The translations under genes were made by a program, and so were the position numbers. Shown here in pieces: positions 19,842 to 35,160 of a stretch of 64,000 bases of DNA (position 1 is its first letter; every line of letters begins with the position of its first letter). This DNA is from Cellulomonas cellasea. Its GTDB lineage: Bacteria > Actinomycetota > Actinomycetes > Actinomycetales > Cellulomonadaceae. Location: NCBI RefSeq assembly GCF_030372105.1, contig NZ_JAUDBQ010000003.1:186001-250000 (forward strand), given 5' to 3'. The notes under the pieces were generated by a model. That model did no database searches. It had not been told where the DNA came from and was given only the letters and a program-made list of their open reading frames with translations.

Positions 19842-20192
19842 TCAGCGTCGTCCGCGACGCGCGCGCAGGGCGGCCAGCGCCTCGTCGAGTATCGCCTCGC
19901 CGTCCTCGTCCGAGCGGCGCTCCTTCACGTAGGCGAGGTGCGTCTTGTACGGCTCGTTCCTGGACGGCGCCGGAGGGTTCTCCTGGTCCTGGCCTCCGGG
20001 GAATCCACACCGGGGGCAGTCCCAGGTGACGGGCGCCTCCTCGGCGGCCTCCTCGGCGAAGCTGGGGCGCGTCTCATGCCCGTTCGCGCACCAGTACGAG
20101 ATCCAGACCCGCGGAGCGCTGTCGCCCCGCTCGGCCTCGCCCATCGGGCCGGCGCCCACTCGCGATCCGCGGATCGCACTCCCACTCGCCAT
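19842..20192 (-). CDS. rbpA: RNA polymerase-binding protein RbpA
   Basis: Actinobacteria-specific transcription factor that binds RNA polymerase and the principal sigma factor and stabilises open complexes. It has 116 residues. The zinc ribbon ligands are Cys35, His39, Cys59 and Cys62 (WCANGHE and WDCPRCG). The C-terminal sigma-interacting helix region NEPYKTHLAYVKERRSDEDGEAILDE is conserved, of which the core is THLAYVKERRS. Encoded just after secG. Confidence 0.95.
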   Translation of the reverse strand: MASGSAIRGSRVGAGPMGEAERGDSAPRVWISYWCANGHETRPSFAEEAAEEAPVTWDCPRCGFPGGQDQENPPAPSRNEPYKTHLAYVKERRSDEDGEAILDEALAALRARRGRR

Positions 20193-20204
20193 CGAGTTCC
20201 CCCC

Positions 20205-20447
20205 TCAACCCACGCGCTGGATCAAGCCCAGCAGGACGATGATCACGGCCCACAGGACCGCGACGGTCACCGTGATGCGGTTCAGGTTCCGCTCGGCGAC
20301 GCCGGAGCTCCCGGCGCTCGAGGTGATGCCGCCGCCGAACATGTCAGACAGACCGCCACCACGGCCCTTGTGCAGCAGGACCAGGGGGATCAGCAGGAAG
20401 CTGGAGAGCACCAGCAGGACCTGGAGGGTGATGCGCAGGGCGTCCAC
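20205..20447 (-). CDS. secG: preprotein translocase subunit SecG
   Basis: Small membrane subunit of the SecYEG channel. It has 80 residues with two hydrophobic helices joined by a loop carrying the family's LLHKGRGGGLSDMFGGG. GTG start, no strong ribosome binding site. It stands 193 bp beyond the tpiA stop and behind the tpiA terminator, so it probably has its own promoter. It is 12 bp upstream of rbpA. Confidence 0.94.
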   Translation of the reverse strand: MDALRITLQVLLVLSSFLLIPLVLLHKGRGGGLSDMFGGGITSSAGSSGVAERNLNRITVTVAVLWAVIIVLLGLIQRVG

Positions 20448-20583
20448 GTCGGGGGTCTGTCCTCACTCGTGCGGGGCGTCACCGAGAGGTGATCGCGTCA
20501 AGACTAGGCGATCCAGCCTAGGCGACGGCACACCCTGTTCGCCAACATCCGGGCGAATAGGGGGCGCGCGCCGCCGACATGCC

Positions 20584-20621
20584 GGTGGGCGTGCGGGCCG
20601 AATACGGCCCGCACGCCCACC
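20584..20621 (-). terminator. terminator after tpiA
   Basis: A perfect 16-bp stem (GGTGGGCGTGCGGGCC with GGCCCGCACGCCCACC) around a GAATAC loop, starting 19 bp past the tpiA stop. It separates gap-pgk-tpiA from secG-rbpA. Confidence 0.82.
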
Positions 20622-20640
20622 ATCGAGGTGCGCTAGCGGG

Positions 20641-21435
20641 TCAGAGACCGACCTCGTGCGCCTGGAAGCGCGCGATCTTCGCGAACTCCTCGGCGTCCAG
20701 GCTCGCGCCGCCGACGAGCGCGCCGTCAACGTCGGGCTTGGCCATGATCGAGGCCACGTTGCCGGACTTCACCGAGCCGCCGTACAGCACGCGCACGGCG
20801 TCGGCGACCTCCTGGCCGTACAGCTCGGCCAGCTTGCCGCGGATCGCGCCGCAGACCTCCTGCGCGTCCTCAGGCGTGGCGACCTCGCCGGTGCCGATGG
20901 CCCAGACGGGCTCGTACGCGATGACGACCTTCGCGGCCTGCTCGGCGGTGATGCCCGCCAGCGAGCCCTCGAGCTGGGTCAGCGTGTAGGGCACCTGCTC
21001 GCCGGCCTTGCGGATGTCCAGGCCCTCGCCGACGCACACGATCGGGACGATGCCCGCGCCGAAGGCCGCGACGGCCTTGGCCGCGACAATCGCGTCCGTC
21101 TCGTGGTGGTACTCGCGGCGCTCCGAGTGGCCGACCGTCACGTACGTGACGCCCAGCTTCGAGAGCTGCGCCGCCGAGACCTCGCCGGTGTACGCGCCGC
21201 TGGCGTGCTGCGAGATGTCCTGCGCGCCGTAGCCGAGCTCGAGCTTGTCAGCGTCCACGAGCGTCTGCACGGAGCGGATCGACGTGAACGACGGCAGCAC
21301 GACGACCTCGGTCGTGGCGTAGTCGAACTTGCCGTCCTTGAGCGTCCAGGCCAGCTTCTGCACCAGGTGGATGGCCTCGTTGTGGTCGAGGTTCATCTTC
21401 CAGTTGCCCGCGATGAGCGGGATGCGGGTTGCCAT
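20641..21435 (-). CDS. tpiA: triosephosphate isomerase
   Basis: Interconverts dihydroxyacetone phosphate and glyceraldehyde 3-phosphate. Catalytic Lys13 (GNWKMN), His103 (VGHSERR) and Glu175 ([11 protein letters not shown]) are all present in 264 residues. It follows pgk by 3 bp, so the pair is surely co-transcribed. Confidence 0.97.
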   Translation of the reverse strand: MATRIPLIAGNWKMNLDHNEAIHLVQKLAWTLKDGKFDYATTEVVVLPSFTSIRSVQTLVDADKLELGYGAQDISQHASGAYTGEVSAAQLSKLGVTYVTVGHSERREYHHETDAIVAAKAVAAFGAGIVPIVCVGEGLDIRKAGEQVPYTLTQLEGSLAGITAEQAAKVVIAYEPVWAIGTGEVATPEDAQEVCGAIRGKLAELYGQEVADAVRVLYGGSVKSGNVASIMAKPDVDGALVGGASLDAEEFAKIARFQAHEVGL

Positions 21436-21438
21436 GGC

Positions 21439-22638
21439 TCAGCCCTCCAGAACTGCGATGCCGGGGAGGGACTTGCCCTCGAGGAACTCCAGGCTGGCGC
21501 CGCCACCCGTGGAGATGTGGCCGAAGCCGGCCTCGTCGAAGCCGAGGACGCGCACGGCCGCAGCCGAGTCGCCGCCGCCGACGATGGTGAACGCGCCGTT
21601 CTGCGCGGCCTCGACGAGCGCCTGCGCGACGGCGCGGGTGCCCTTCGAGAACGCCTCGAACTCGAACACGCCCGCCGGGCCGTTCCACACGACGGTCTTC
21701 GCGTCGAGGATCTTCGAGCGGAACAGGTCACGCGAGTCGGGGCCGATGTCCAGCCCGATCTTGCCGTCGGGGATCGAGTCGGCGGCGACGTCCTGGTGCG
21801 GGGAGTCCGCGGCGAACGCGTCGGCCACCACGATGTCCGTGGGCAGCACGATCTCGACGCCGCGCTCCTCGGCCTTCGCCAGGTAGCCCTTGACGGTCTC
21901 GATCTGGTCGGCCTCGAGCAGCGAGGCGCCCACCGAGTAGCCCTTGGCGGCGAGGAACGTGAACACCATGCCGCCGCCGATGAGGATGCGGTCGGCCTTG
22001 GTGATGAGATTGTCGATGACCCCGAGCTTGTCGGAGACCTTCGAGCCGCCGAGCACGACGGCGTAGGGGCGCTCCGGGTTCTCGGTCGCCTTCTTCAGGG
22101 ACTCGACCTCCTTGAGGACGAGCAGGCCCACAGCGCTGGGCAGCTTCTTCGCGACGTCGTACACCGACGCCTGCTTGCGGTGCACCACGCCGAAACCGTC
22201 CGAGACGAACGCGTCGGCCAGCGCCGCGAGGTCCTCGGCGAGCGACTCGCGCTCGGCGTCGACCTTGGAGGTCTCACGCGCGTCGAAGCGGATGTTCTCG
22301 AGCAGGGCGATCTGGCCGTCCTGCAGCGCCGCGACAGTCGCCTTGGCGGAGTCGCCGACGGTGTCCTCGGCGAGGGCGACGGGCTTGCCGAGCAGCTCGC
22401 TCAGGCGGGCCGCGACGGGCGCCAGGGAGTACTTCGCGTCCGGGGCGCCCTTGGGGCGGCCCAGGTGGGCGGCGACGACGACGCGCGCGCCCTTGTCGAG
22501 CAGCGTCGTCAGCGTCGGCAGCGCCGCGCGGATGCGCCCGTCATCGGTGATGGTCGTGCCGTCGAGCGGCACGTTGAAGTCGGAGCGGACCAGCACGGTC
22601 TTGCCCCGCAGGTCCCCGAGGTCCTCGATGGTCTTCAT
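21439..22638 (-). CDS. pgk: phosphoglycerate kinase
   Basis: Makes ATP from 1,3-bisphosphoglycerate. It has 399 residues. The N-terminal [15 protein letters not shown] and the C-terminal [14 protein letters not shown] are typical. ATG 22638 is supported by GAGGA upstream; a longer reading from 22686 would include no ribosome binding site. A large hairpin stands between gap and this gene (see 22691-22740). Confidence 0.97.
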   Translation of the reverse strand: MKTIEDLGDLRGKTVLVRSDFNVPLDGTTITDDGRIRAALPTLTTLLDKGARVVVAAHLGRPKGAPDAKYSLAPVAARLSELLGKPVALAEDTVGDSAKATVAALQDGQIALLENIRFDARETSKVDAERESLAEDLAALADAFVSDGFGVVHRKQASVYDVAKKLPSAVGLLVLKEVESLKKATENPERPYAVVLGGSKVSDKLGVIDNLITKADRILIGGGMVFTFLAAKGYSVGASLLEADQIETVKGYLAKAEERGVEIVLPTDIVVADAFAADSPHQDVAADSIPDGKIGLDIGPDSRDLFRSKILDAKTVVWNGPAGVFEFEAFSKGTRAVAQALVEAAQNGAFTIVGGGDSAAAVRVLGFDEAGFGHISTGGGASLEFLEGKSLPGIAVLEG

Positions 22639-22690
22639 GGCGTTCTCATTCCTCACAGGGGTCGCGCGGGGCGACCCGCCACACATGACA

Positions 22691-22740
22691 GCGTCCGCGT
22701 GCGCGCCCGGACCCGAAGGCCGCGGCGCGCACGCGGACGC
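22691..22740 (-). terminator. hairpin between gap and pgk (partial terminator or processing site)
   Basis: GCGTCCGCGTGCGCGC pairs exactly with GCGCGCACGCGGACGC across an 18-base loop; one more C-G pair extends the stem to 17 bp. It begins 27 bp after the gap stop and ends 53 bp before pgk. No T-run. It could attenuate read-through or stabilise the gap mRNA end. Confidence 0.6.
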
Positions 22741-22766
22741 ATGGTCGTGCTACGTCAGGTCGACGA

Positions 22767-24951
<2,185 letters not shown>

Positions 24952-24970
24952 GCCGTCATCCTGCCATTTC

Positions 24971-25951
24971 CTACGCGTCCGCAGTACGCGTCCCCACGTC
25001 GCCGAGAAACCCGTCGACCACGTCGCGCAGCGCCGCAGCCAGGCGCAACGGGTCGTGACGGGCTGATCCGTCGCTGCTGCCGACCTGCCGGAGCAGCAGC
25101 CGGGCGCCGATCGCACGGGTCCGCTCGACGAGCACCGACACGTCCTCCACGGCCCCGGGATCGGCCACCACGGCGTCCACGCGGAGGTCTGGCGCATGCC
25201 GGCGGAGCACGTCGATGTAGTCCTCCGCGCGCATCCCGTCCGTCTCGCCGGCGTCCGGCTCGAGGTTGAGGACGACGACCCGGCGAGCCGAGGTGCGGTG
25301 CAGGGCGGCGGCGAGCTCCGGCACCAGCAGGTGCGGCAGCACCGACGTGAACCACGATCCCGGCCCCAGCACCACCCAGTCCGCGGACTCGACGGCCGCG
25401 ACAGCCTCGGGGCACGCCGGCGGCGCCTCGGGCACCAGGCGGACCTGCGTGATGCGCTCGCCCACGACGGCCACAGCGCTCTGCCCGCGGACCACGCACG
25501 TCACACCGTCGCCCTTGTCGACGTCCGCCTCGATCTCCAGCGGGACCGCCGCCATGGGCAGCACCCGCCCCCGGGCGCCGAGCAGCTTGGCCACCCAGTC
25601 GAGCCCCTCGACGGTGTCCCCGAGGAGCTCCCAGAGCGCCACGATCAGCAGGTTCCCGACCGCGTGACGGTCCAGGTCGCCCGACGACGAGAACCGGTGC
25701 TGCAGCACGTCCCGCCACGTCCTGCCCCACTCGGAGTCGTCGCAGAGCGCCGCCAACGCCATCCGCAGGTCGCCTGGCGGCAGCACGCCCAGCTCGTCGC
25801 GCAGCCGTCCCGACGAGCCCCCGTCGTCCGCGACGGTCACGACCGCTGTGAGCTGGTCCGACATGAGCCGCAACGCCGAGAGCGTCGCGGACAGGCCATG
25901 CCCCCCGCCGAGGGCGACGAACGCGGGGCCCCCGCTGGCGAGCGCGCTCAT
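24971..25951 (-). CDS. yvcK: gluconeogenesis factor YvcK (CofD-like)
   Basis: UDP-sugar binding protein that influences carbon flux and cell-wall precursor supply. It has 326 residues. [17 protein letters not shown] at the N-terminus and [17 protein letters not shown] are family signatures, and [17 protein letters not shown] lies in the middle. Its ATG overlaps the rapZ stop (ATGA). Confidence 0.93.
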   Translation of the reverse strand: MSALASGGPAFVALGGGHGLSATLSALRLMSDQLTAVVTVADDGGSSGRLRDELGVLPPGDLRMALAALCDDSEWGRTWRDVLQHRFSSSGDLDRHAVGNLLIVALWELLGDTVEGLDWVAKLLGARGRVLPMAAVPLEIEADVDKGDGVTCVVRGQSAVAVVGERITQVRLVPEAPPACPEAVAAVESADWVVLGPGSWFTSVLPHLLVPELAAALHRTSARRVVVLNLEPDAGETDGMRAEDYIDVLRRHAPDLRVDAVVADPGAVEDVSVLVERTRAIGARLLLRQVGSSDGSARHDPLRLAAALRDVVDGFLGDVGTRTADA

Positions 25952-26892
25952 TCCTTGCCGAGGTCCCGGGCCGAGACGGTCACCCGCACACCGCGCTCAC
26001 GCAGCCGCGCGGCCATCACCTCGCTGATCGCCACGGACCGGTGCTTGCCGCCGGTGCACCCGACGGCGATCGTCAGGTAGCGCTTCTCCTCCTGCACGTA
26101 CCCGGCGAGCGCCGGCTCCAGGGCGTCCACGTAGCGCTCGACGAACGTCAGGGCGCCGGGCAGGCCCAGCACGTAGTCGCGGACCGGGGCGTCTCGCCCC
26201 GACAGGTGGCGCAGCTCGGTGATCCAGTACGGGTTGGCCAGGAACCGGACGTCCACGACGAGGTCGGCGTCCAACGGCAGGCCGTACTTGAAGCCGAAGG
26301 AGACCACGTTGACGCGCAGGCCGTCCGAGCTGCCGCCCGCCACCGCGGCCCGAACCTCCCGGGCCAGGTCGTGGACGTTGAGGTCGGACGTGTCGATGAG
26401 CATGTCCGCCCGCTCGCGGGTGCTGCGCAGCATCGCGCGCTCCGCCCCGATGCCGTCCAGGATCCGGCCGTCGCCCTGCAGCGGGTGCGGGCGCCGCACC
26501 TGCTCGTACCGGCGGACGAGCACCTCGTCGGAGGCGTCGAGGAACAGCACGCGGTACTGGATGCCCGCCTCGCCGAGCCCCGACAGCACCTGCTCCAGGT
26601 CCGCGAAGAACTCGCGGCCCCGCACGTCCACGACCGCGGCGAGCCGCTGGCGCAGGCCGCCGCCGGCGCCGTGGGTCATCAGCCCGACGAGGTGCGTGAG
26701 CATCTGCGCGGGCAGGTTGTCCACGACGTACCAGTCGAGGTCTTCGAGCACGGCGGCGGCGCGCGTGCGCCCGGCGCCCGACATGCCCGTGATGATGAGG
26801 ACTTCGGGGGTCTCCAGGCGAGGGGCCTCGGCTGCTGCCTCGAGAGCGGGGATGCCGGCTGGCACCGTGATGGGGGACGGCTCGTCTGACAT
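25948..26892 (-). CDS. rapZ: RNase adapter protein RapZ family nucleotide-binding protein
   Basis: P-loop protein of 314 residues. The Walker A is GMSGAGRTRA, with Arg where the canonical Lys stands; actinobacterial members commonly show this. DLDWYVVDNLPAQML and the C-terminal AVGCTGGKHRSVA are conserved. In E. coli RapZ controls glucosamine-6-phosphate synthase mRNA; the actinobacterial role is not established. Located between uvrC and yvcK, as usual. Confidence 0.92.
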   Translation of the reverse strand: MSDEPSPITVPAGIPALEAAAEAPRLETPEVLIITGMSGAGRTRAAAVLEDLDWYVVDNLPAQMLTHLVGLMTHGAGGGLRQRLAAVVDVRGREFFADLEQVLSGLGEAGIQYRVLFLDASDEVLVRRYEQVRRPHPLQGDGRILDGIGAERAMLRSTRERADMLIDTSDLNVHDLAREVRAAVAGGSSDGLRVNVVSFGFKYGLPLDADLVVDVRFLANPYWITELRHLSGRDAPVRDYVLGLPGALTFVERYVDALEPALAGYVQEEKRYLTIAVGCTGGKHRSVAISEVMAARLRERGVRVTVSARDLGKE

Positions 26893-26914
26893 GGCCCCAG
26901 CATGCCAGGCGGGC

Positions 26915-28912
26915 TTAGGTGAGCGTCGCTTCCGCGGGCGAGGGCGTGGCGAGCGCCGCGACCACGGCGGCGGCGGTCCGCTCCCCCATGCCCGGCACCG
27001 ATGCGATCTCCTCCACCGAGGCGGCGCGCAGCCGTTTGAGCGAGCCGAAGTGCTTGAGCAGCGCCGCCGACCGGGCCGGGCCGAGGCCGGGCACCGAGTC
27101 GAGGGCGGAGACCGTCATCCCCTTGCTGCGCCGTTTGCGGTGCGCCGTGATCGCGAACCGGTGCGCCTCGTCCCGAACCCGCTGCAGCAGGTAGAGGCCC
27201 TCCGAGCTGCGCTGCAGGATCACCGGGTACTCCTCCCCGGGCAGCCACACCTCCTCGAGACGCTTCGCGAGCCCGCACAGCGCCACGTCGTCGATGCCCA
27301 GCTCCGCCAGCGCCGCAGCGGCCGCGGCCACCTGGGGCGGCCCGCCGTCGACGACCACGAGGTTCGGCGGGTACGCGAACCGCACCGGCTTGCCCGTCGT
27401 CTCGTCGATGGGCCCGGAGCGCGGCGCGTCGTCCTCGTCGGCGCCCATCTCCAGGTCCCCCGACGCTGTGCGCTCGGCCAGGTAGCGGCGGAACCGGCGG
27501 GTGATGACCTCGTGCATCGCCTCGGTGTCGTCCCGGGCGCCCTGGCCCTCCGCGCCCCGCACCGAGAAGTGCCGGTACTCGCTCTTGCGCGCCAGGCCGT
27601 CCTCGAACACGACCATCGACGCCGACTGGAACGTGCCCTGGTTATGCGACACGTCGTAGCACTCGATGCGCAGCGGGGCGGTGGGCAGCTCGAGCGCCTC
27701 CTGGATCTCGCGCAGGGCCTGGCTGCGGGTCGTGAGGTCGCCGGCCCGGCGCGTGCGGTGCAGCGCCAGCGCGTGCTCGGCGTTGCGGCGCACCGTCTCG
27801 GCGAGGTCCTTCTTGTCACCGCGCTGCGGCACCCGGACCTCGACCCTGCTGCCGCGCAGCCCGGTGAGCCAGGCCTGCACCTGCTCGACGTCGGGCGGCA
27901 GCACCGGCACCAGCACCTCGCGGGGCACCGCGCGGGTGTCGCCGCGCCGCTCGCCCTCGAGGCGGGCCGCCTCGTCCTCACCGCCGTACACCTGCTGCAA
28001 CAGGTGCTCGACCAGGTCGGCGTCGGTGGCGTCCTCGACCTTCTCCACGACCCAGCCGCGCTGGCCCCGGATGCGCCCGTCGCGCACGTGGAAGACCTGG
28101 ACGGCGGCCTCCAGCTCGTCGCCGACGAGCGCGAAGATGTCGGCGTCGGTGCCGTCGGGCAGCACCACGGCGTTGCGCTCCGTCGCCCGCTCCAGGGCGG
28201 CGATGTCGTCGCGCAGGCGGGCGGCCCGCTCGAAGTCCAGGTCGGCGGCGGCCTCCTTCATGCGCGCGGTGAGGCGCCGCGTGAACTTCGCGGTGTCCCC
28301 CGCCATGAAGTCGCAGAAGTCCTGGGCGAGCGCCTTGTGGTCCTCCGGGGAGATGCGGCCCACGCACGGCGCCGAGCACTTGTCGATGTAGCCGAGCAGG
28401 CAGGGCCGGCCCTGCTGGTGCGCGCGCTTGAACACCCCCGCCGAGCAGGTGCGCACCGGGAAGACGCGCAGCAGCAGGTCGACGGTCTCGCGGATCGCCC
28501 AGGCGTGCCCGTACGGGCCGAAGTAGCGGGTGCCAGGACGCTTCGCGCCGCGCATGACCTGCACGCGCGGGAACTCCTCCGACATGGTGACGGCCAGGTA
28601 CGGGTAGGACTTGTCGTCGCGGTACTTGATGTTGAAGCGCGGGTCGAACTCCTTGATCCAGGAGTACTCCAGCGCCAGCGCCTCGACCTCGGTGCCCACC
28701 ACCGTCCACTGCACCGACGCCGCGGTGGTGACCATCTGCTGGGTGCGCTGGTGCAGGCCCGCGACGTCCTGGAAATAGCTGTTCAGCCGGGAGCGCAGGC
28801 TCTTGGCCTTGCCGACGTAGATGACCCGCCCGTGCTCGTCGCGGAACCGGTAGACGCCCGGGGAGTCGGGGATCTCACCGGGTGAGGGGCGATAGGTCGC
28901 GGGATCGGCCAT
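26915..28912 (-). CDS. uvrC: excinuclease ABC subunit C
   Basis: Dual-incision nuclease of nucleotide excision repair. The GIY-YIG domain is at the N-terminus ([21 protein letters not shown]), with a UVR helix pair in the middle, an RNase H-like second nuclease domain and C-terminal tandem HhH motifs ([18 protein letters not shown] and [12 protein letters not shown]). ATG 28912 gives 665 residues. First gene of the rapZ-yvcK-whiA run, 22 bp from rapZ and divergent from the OsmC gene. Confidence 0.96.
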   Translation of the reverse strand: MADPATYRPSPGEIPDSPGVYRFRDEHGRVIYVGKAKSLRSRLNSYFQDVAGLHQRTQQMVTTAASVQWTVVGTEVEALALEYSWIKEFDPRFNIKYRDDKSYPYLAVTMSEEFPRVQVMRGAKRPGTRYFGPYGHAWAIRETVDLLLRVFPVRTCSAGVFKRAHQQGRPCLLGYIDKCSAPCVGRISPEDHKALAQDFCDFMAGDTAKFTRRLTARMKEAAADLDFERAARLRDDIAALERATERNAVVLPDGTDADIFALVGDELEAAVQVFHVRDGRIRGQRGWVVEKVEDATDADLVEHLLQQVYGGEDEAARLEGERRGDTRAVPREVLVPVLPPDVEQVQAWLTGLRGSRVEVRVPQRGDKKDLAETVRRNAEHALALHRTRRAGDLTTRSQALREIQEALELPTAPLRIECYDVSHNQGTFQSASMVVFEDGLARKSEYRHFSVRGAEGQGARDDTEAMHEVITRRFRRYLAERTASGDLEMGADEDDAPRSGPIDETTGKPVRFAYPPNLVVVDGGPPQVAAAAAALAELGIDDVALCGLAKRLEEVWLPGEEYPVILQRSSEGLYLLQRVRDEAHRFAITAHRKRRSKGMTVSALDSVPGLGPARSAALLKHFGSLKRLRAASVEEIASVPGMGERTAAAVVAALATPSPAEATLT

Positions 28913-28984
28913 GCGACGAGCGTAGTTCGCGCTCCTGACGCTCAACGCGGCACATGGGCGGCCCACCGCCGATAGCGTGGCGCG

Positions 28985-29512
28985 ATGGGACCGCTGCACA
29001 CCTATTCAGCCGATGTCGTCTGGACGGGCGCCGGGGACACCGGCACCACGAGCTACACGTCGTACAGCCGCGACCACGACGTGCGCATCGGCTCCAAGCC
29101 GCCGCTGCCGGGGTCGGCCGATCCCGCGTTCCGGGGCGACCCCACCCGGTACAGCCCCGAGGAGCTGCTCGTGGCGGCGCTCGCCCAGTGCCACATGCTG
29201 TGGTTCCTGCACCTGGCCGCGACGGACGGCGTGGTGGTCACGGGCTACACCGACCGGGCGCACGGCACGATGCGGGTGGAGGCCGCGGGGCACGGCCAGT
29301 TCACCGAGGTGGTGCTGCGCCCGTCAGTCGCCCTCGCCGCGGGCTCGCACGCCACGCAGGGCGGCGCCGTGGACGACGCCCGGTTGGACGCCCTGCATGT
29401 GCGCGCCCACGAGCACTGCTTCATCGCCCGCTCCGTCAACTTCCCGGTGCGTTGCGAGCCATCGACCCCGCGCACGGAGCCCACCCCGGTGGTCGCGGCC
29501 CCCACGTCCTGA
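28985..29512 (+). CDS. OsmC family protein
   Basis: Thiol-dependent peroxidase-like fold of 175 residues. [21 protein letters not shown] carries the first conserved Cys and its partner appears near the C-terminus ([12 protein letters not shown]), the pair OsmC/Ohr proteins use to reduce organic hydroperoxides. Glu in the first motif is also conserved. Divergent from uvrC and convergent with uvrA, so it stands alone. The physiological substrate is not known. Confidence 0.85.
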   Translation: MGPLHTYSADVVWTGAGDTGTTSYTSYSRDHDVRIGSKPPLPGSADPAFRGDPTRYSPEELLVAALAQCHMLWFLHLAATDGVVVTGYTDRAHGTMRVEAAGHGQFTEVVLRPSVALAAGSHATQGGAVDDARLDALHVRAHEHCFIARSVNFPVRCEPSTPRTEPTPVVAAPTS

Positions 29513-29536
29513 GCGGCGACCACCGGCGCTGTGCGG

Positions 29537-32398
<2,862 letters not shown>

Positions 32399-32426
32399 CC
32401 GGACATGGTAAGGCGATCCGCTGACA

Positions 32427-32442
32427 TCGCACAGGTGTTCGA
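32427..32442 (-). promoter_or_regulatory. LexA (SOS) box upstream of uvrA
   Basis: TCGAACACCTGTGCGA on the uvrA strand matches the actinobacterial/Gram-positive SOS consensus TCGAAC-N4-GTTCGA except for one base in the second half. It lies 29 bp before the uvrA GTG, where LexA would block transcription. Confidence 0.6.
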
Positions 32443-32501
32443 ACTGTGTCGCAGATCTCACCCATCTCCCGGCCGGCCATCCCCCGGACGATGATGGAGC
32501 C

Positions 32502-34358
32502 ATGGCCCGACTGCGGACGACGCCGATCGGCGAGTACGCCGTGCTCGGGGACGGCCGCACGGCGGCCCTCGTCTCCCGGGACGGCTCCGTCGACTGGCTC
32601 TGCTTCCCGTTCTTCGACTCCCCCGCCTGCTTCGCCGCGCTGCTCGGCGGCCCGTCGCAGGGCAGGTGGCTGCTCACCGTGCCCGACGCCACCGACGTGC
32701 GGCGGGCCTACCTCGGCGAGTCGTTCGTGCTGCAGACCACGTACACCTCCCCCACCGGCGTCGCGCTGGTCACCGAGGCGATGCCGCTCGGCGACGGCCG
32801 CGCCGACCTCGTGCGCCGCATCGAGTGCCTGTCGGGGACTGTCGCCGTCCGGCATGAGTGGGTCGTGCGGTTCGGCTACGGGACGATCGTGCCGTGGGTG
32901 CACCACGTCGAGGACCGCGAGGGCCACGACACCATTCGCGCGATCGCCGGCCCCGACTCGCTGATGCTGCGCGGCACGCGCCTGCCGCACGGCGCCGGGC
33001 GGGCGCACGTCGACGCGTTCGACCTCGCCGAGGGCGAGGTCGTGGAACTCGCCGCGACCTGGACCAACTCCTGGCGGCGTGCGCCGCGCCGTTTGTCGGT
33101 CACCGATCGGCTGGCCGAGACCCGGCAGCGCTGGGTGCGGTGGGCGGGGCTGTGCCAGCACCAGGGCCCGCACCGGGACGCCGTGGTGCGCTCGCTGCTC
33201 GTGCTGCGGATGCTCACCGACGAGGAGACCGGCGGCATCGTCGCGGCGCCCACCACGTCGCTGCCGGAGTCCTTCGGCGGGGAGCGGAATTGGGACTACC
33301 GGTACTGCTGGCTGCGCGACGCCGCGATGACCCTCGACGCCCTGCTCGGCTACGGGTACCGCGCGGAGGCCACGGCGTGGCGGGACTGGCTGCTGCGCGC
33401 GGTGGCGGGAGACCCGGCCGACCTGCAGATCATGTACGGCTCGGACGGGCGGCGGGACCTGCCCGAGACCACGCTGGACCACCTGGCCGGCTATGCGGCC
33501 TCCCGGCCGGTGCGGGTCGGCAACGCCGCCGTCGGCCAGGTCCAGAACGACGTGCTCGGCGGGGTGATGGTCGCGCTCGAGTCGGCGCGGGAGGCCGGCC
33601 TGCGCGAGACGACCGACTCCTGGTCGATGCAGCAGCACCTCGTCGCCGAGCTCATCGGGCACTGGCGGGAGCCGGACCACGGCATCTGGGAGGTGCGCGG
33701 GCAGCCGCAGCACTTCACGCACTCGAAGGTGATGGCATGGGCCGCGCTCGACCGCGCTGTCCGTGCCGTCGAGCAGCATCGGCTGCCCGGCCCGCTGGAG
33801 CGGTGGCGGGCGGAGCGCGCCGCGATCCGCCTGGACGTGCTGACGCACGGCTTCGACGCCCGACGAGGCACGTTCACCCAGCACTACGGCTCGGCGCACA
33901 CCGACGCCGCGCTGCTGCAGATGCTGCAGGTGGGCTTCCTGCCACCGGACGACCCCCGGATGCGGGGCACCGTCGCCGCGATCCGCGAGGAGTTGGAGGT
34001 CGCCCCTGGCCTCGTCCTTCGGTACCGCGCCGACGCGACGGACGACGGCATGCGCGGCGACGAGCACCCATTCCTCGCGTGCTCGTTCTGGCTCGTGGAC
34101 GCCCTGGCGCGCGGCGACGAGGTCGACGAGGCCGGCGAGCTGCTGGACCGCCTCATCGGCCTGGGCAACGATGTGGGACTCTTCGCGGAGCAGTACGACC
34201 CGGTGGGCGGGCGGATGGTCGGCAACTTCCCCCAGGCGCTCTCGCACCTCGCTTTGGTGCAGGCCGTCCACAGCCACGACCGGGCCCTCGCCCGCCGAGC
34301 CGCGCGTCGGCCGTCACCCGCGGCCCCACGCGCCGACAGACCCCTGCTGGAGGAATGA
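32502..34358 (+). CDS. glycoside hydrolase family 15 protein
   Basis: Cytoplasmic (no signal peptide) GH15 enzyme of 618 residues, related to glucoamylases and to the mycobacterial GH15 trehalase. Order: an N-terminal beta domain beginning [25 protein letters not shown], then the (alpha/alpha)6 barrel with the hallmark [13 protein letters not shown] (about 262-274). Substrate is either alpha-glucan or trehalose; the sequence alone does not decide. Divergent from uvrA, and followed with an 8-base Shine-Dalgarno overlap by the metallo-hydrolase. Confidence 0.88.
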   Translation: MARLRTTPIGEYAVLGDGRTAALVSRDGSVDWLCFPFFDSPACFAALLGGPSQGRWLLTVPDATDVRRAYLGESFVLQTTYTSPTGVALVTEAMPLGDGRADLVRRIECLSGTVAVRHEWVVRFGYGTIVPWVHHVEDREGHDTIRAIAGPDSLMLRGTRLPHGAGRAHVDAFDLAEGEVVELAATWTNSWRRAPRRLSVTDRLAETRQRWVRWAGLCQHQGPHRDAVVRSLLVLRMLTDEETGGIVAAPTTSLPESFGGERNWDYRYCWLRDAAMTLDALLGYGYRAEATAWRDWLLRAVAGDPADLQIMYGSDGRRDLPETTLDHLAGYAASRPVRVGNAAVGQVQNDVLGGVMVALESAREAGLRETTDSWSMQQHLVAELIGHWREPDHGIWEVRGQPQHFTHSKVMAWAALDRAVRAVEQHRLPGPLERWRAERAAIRLDVLTHGFDARRGTFTQHYGSAHTDAALLQMLQVGFLPPDDPRMRGTVAAIREELEVAPGLVLRYRADATDDGMRGDEHPFLACSFWLVDALARGDEVDEAGELLDRLIGLGNDVGLFAEQYDPVGGRMVGNFPQALSHLALVQAVHSHDRALARRAARRPSPAAPRADRPLLEE

Positions 34359-34360
34359 CC

Positions 34361-35065
34361 ATGGCCTACACCGGAGTGGCCTCCCCCGGCGGCCCGGCCG
34401 ACGTCCGCGAGCTCGACGCCCTGACGATCCGCAAGGCCTCGGTGGGGCCGATGGACAACAACGCCTACCTGCTCACCTGCCGCCGCACCGGCGCCCAGCT
34501 CCTCGTGGACGCGGCGGCGGACGCCGACCGCCTGCTCGAGCTCATCCGAGAGGGCTCACCCCAGGCGCGGCTCGACGCCGTGGTGACCACGCATCGGCAC
34601 CGCGACCACATCGGGGCGCTCACCTCGATCCTCGCGGTCACCGGCGCCCGCGCCCTTGCCGGCGCCGACGACGCGCAGGCGATCGGCGAGGCGGCGGACG
34701 TCCACGTGGAGGGCCGCGTGCACCACGGCGCCACGGTCCCGCTAGGCGATCTCGCCCTCGAGGTCATCGCGCTGCGCGGCCACACCCCGGGGTCGATCGC
34801 CCTCGCCTACCGCGAGCCCCGCGACGCGCGGGCGCCGGAGGCCGTCCCGGGGCGCACCCACCTGTTCACCGGCGACTCGCTGTTCCCCGGAGGGCCGGGG
34901 CGCACCTCGGGCGGCGACGACTTCGACAGCCTGATGGACGACCTCCAGCGGCGCGTGTTCGACACCCTGCCCGACGACACCTGGGTCTACCCGGGGCACG
35001 GACGCGACACGACGCTCGGCGCCGAGCGCCCCCACCTCGAGGAGTGGCGCGCCCGCCGCTGGTGA
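34361..35065 (+). CDS. MBL-fold metallo-hydrolase
   Basis: Probable glyoxalase II-like hydrolase, 234 residues. The metal site is HRHRDH (78-83), followed by GHTPGSIAL and GDSLFPGGPGRT, with YPGHGRDTT near the end. ATG 34361 has GGAGG seven bases upstream; an ATG two codons earlier would be too close. No signal peptide. Translationally linked to the GH15 gene, though a common pathway is not obvious. The thioester hydrolysed is unknown. Confidence 0.88.
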   Translation: MAYTGVASPGGPADVRELDALTIRKASVGPMDNNAYLLTCRRTGAQLLVDAAADADRLLELIREGSPQARLDAVVTTHRHRDHIGALTSILAVTGARALAGADDAQAIGEAADVHVEGRVHHGATVPLGDLALEVIALRGHTPGSIALAYREPRDARAPEAVPGRTHLFTGDSLFPGGPGRTSGGDDFDSLMDDLQRRVFDTLPDDTWVYPGHGRDTTLGAERPHLEEWRARRW

Positions 35066-35080
35066 CCTGACCGCACCCGA

Positions 35081-35096
35081 CCGCCCAGGCGGGCGG
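35081..35096 (+). terminator. short GC hairpin after the metallo-hydrolase gene
   Basis: CCGCCC pairs with GGGCGG around an AGGC loop, 15 bp past the stop. Short, so only a candidate. Confidence 0.4.
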
Positions 35097-35160
35097 CGCG
35101 TCACGCTGGCATCGTGGGCGTGTCGTCATCGGCATGCGGCCGCACGGGAAAGGGCGAGCC

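Noticed and set aside
28913-28950. Possible LexA box upstream of uvrC
   Set aside because: GCGAAC followed by a second half that matches poorly; too weak to report.
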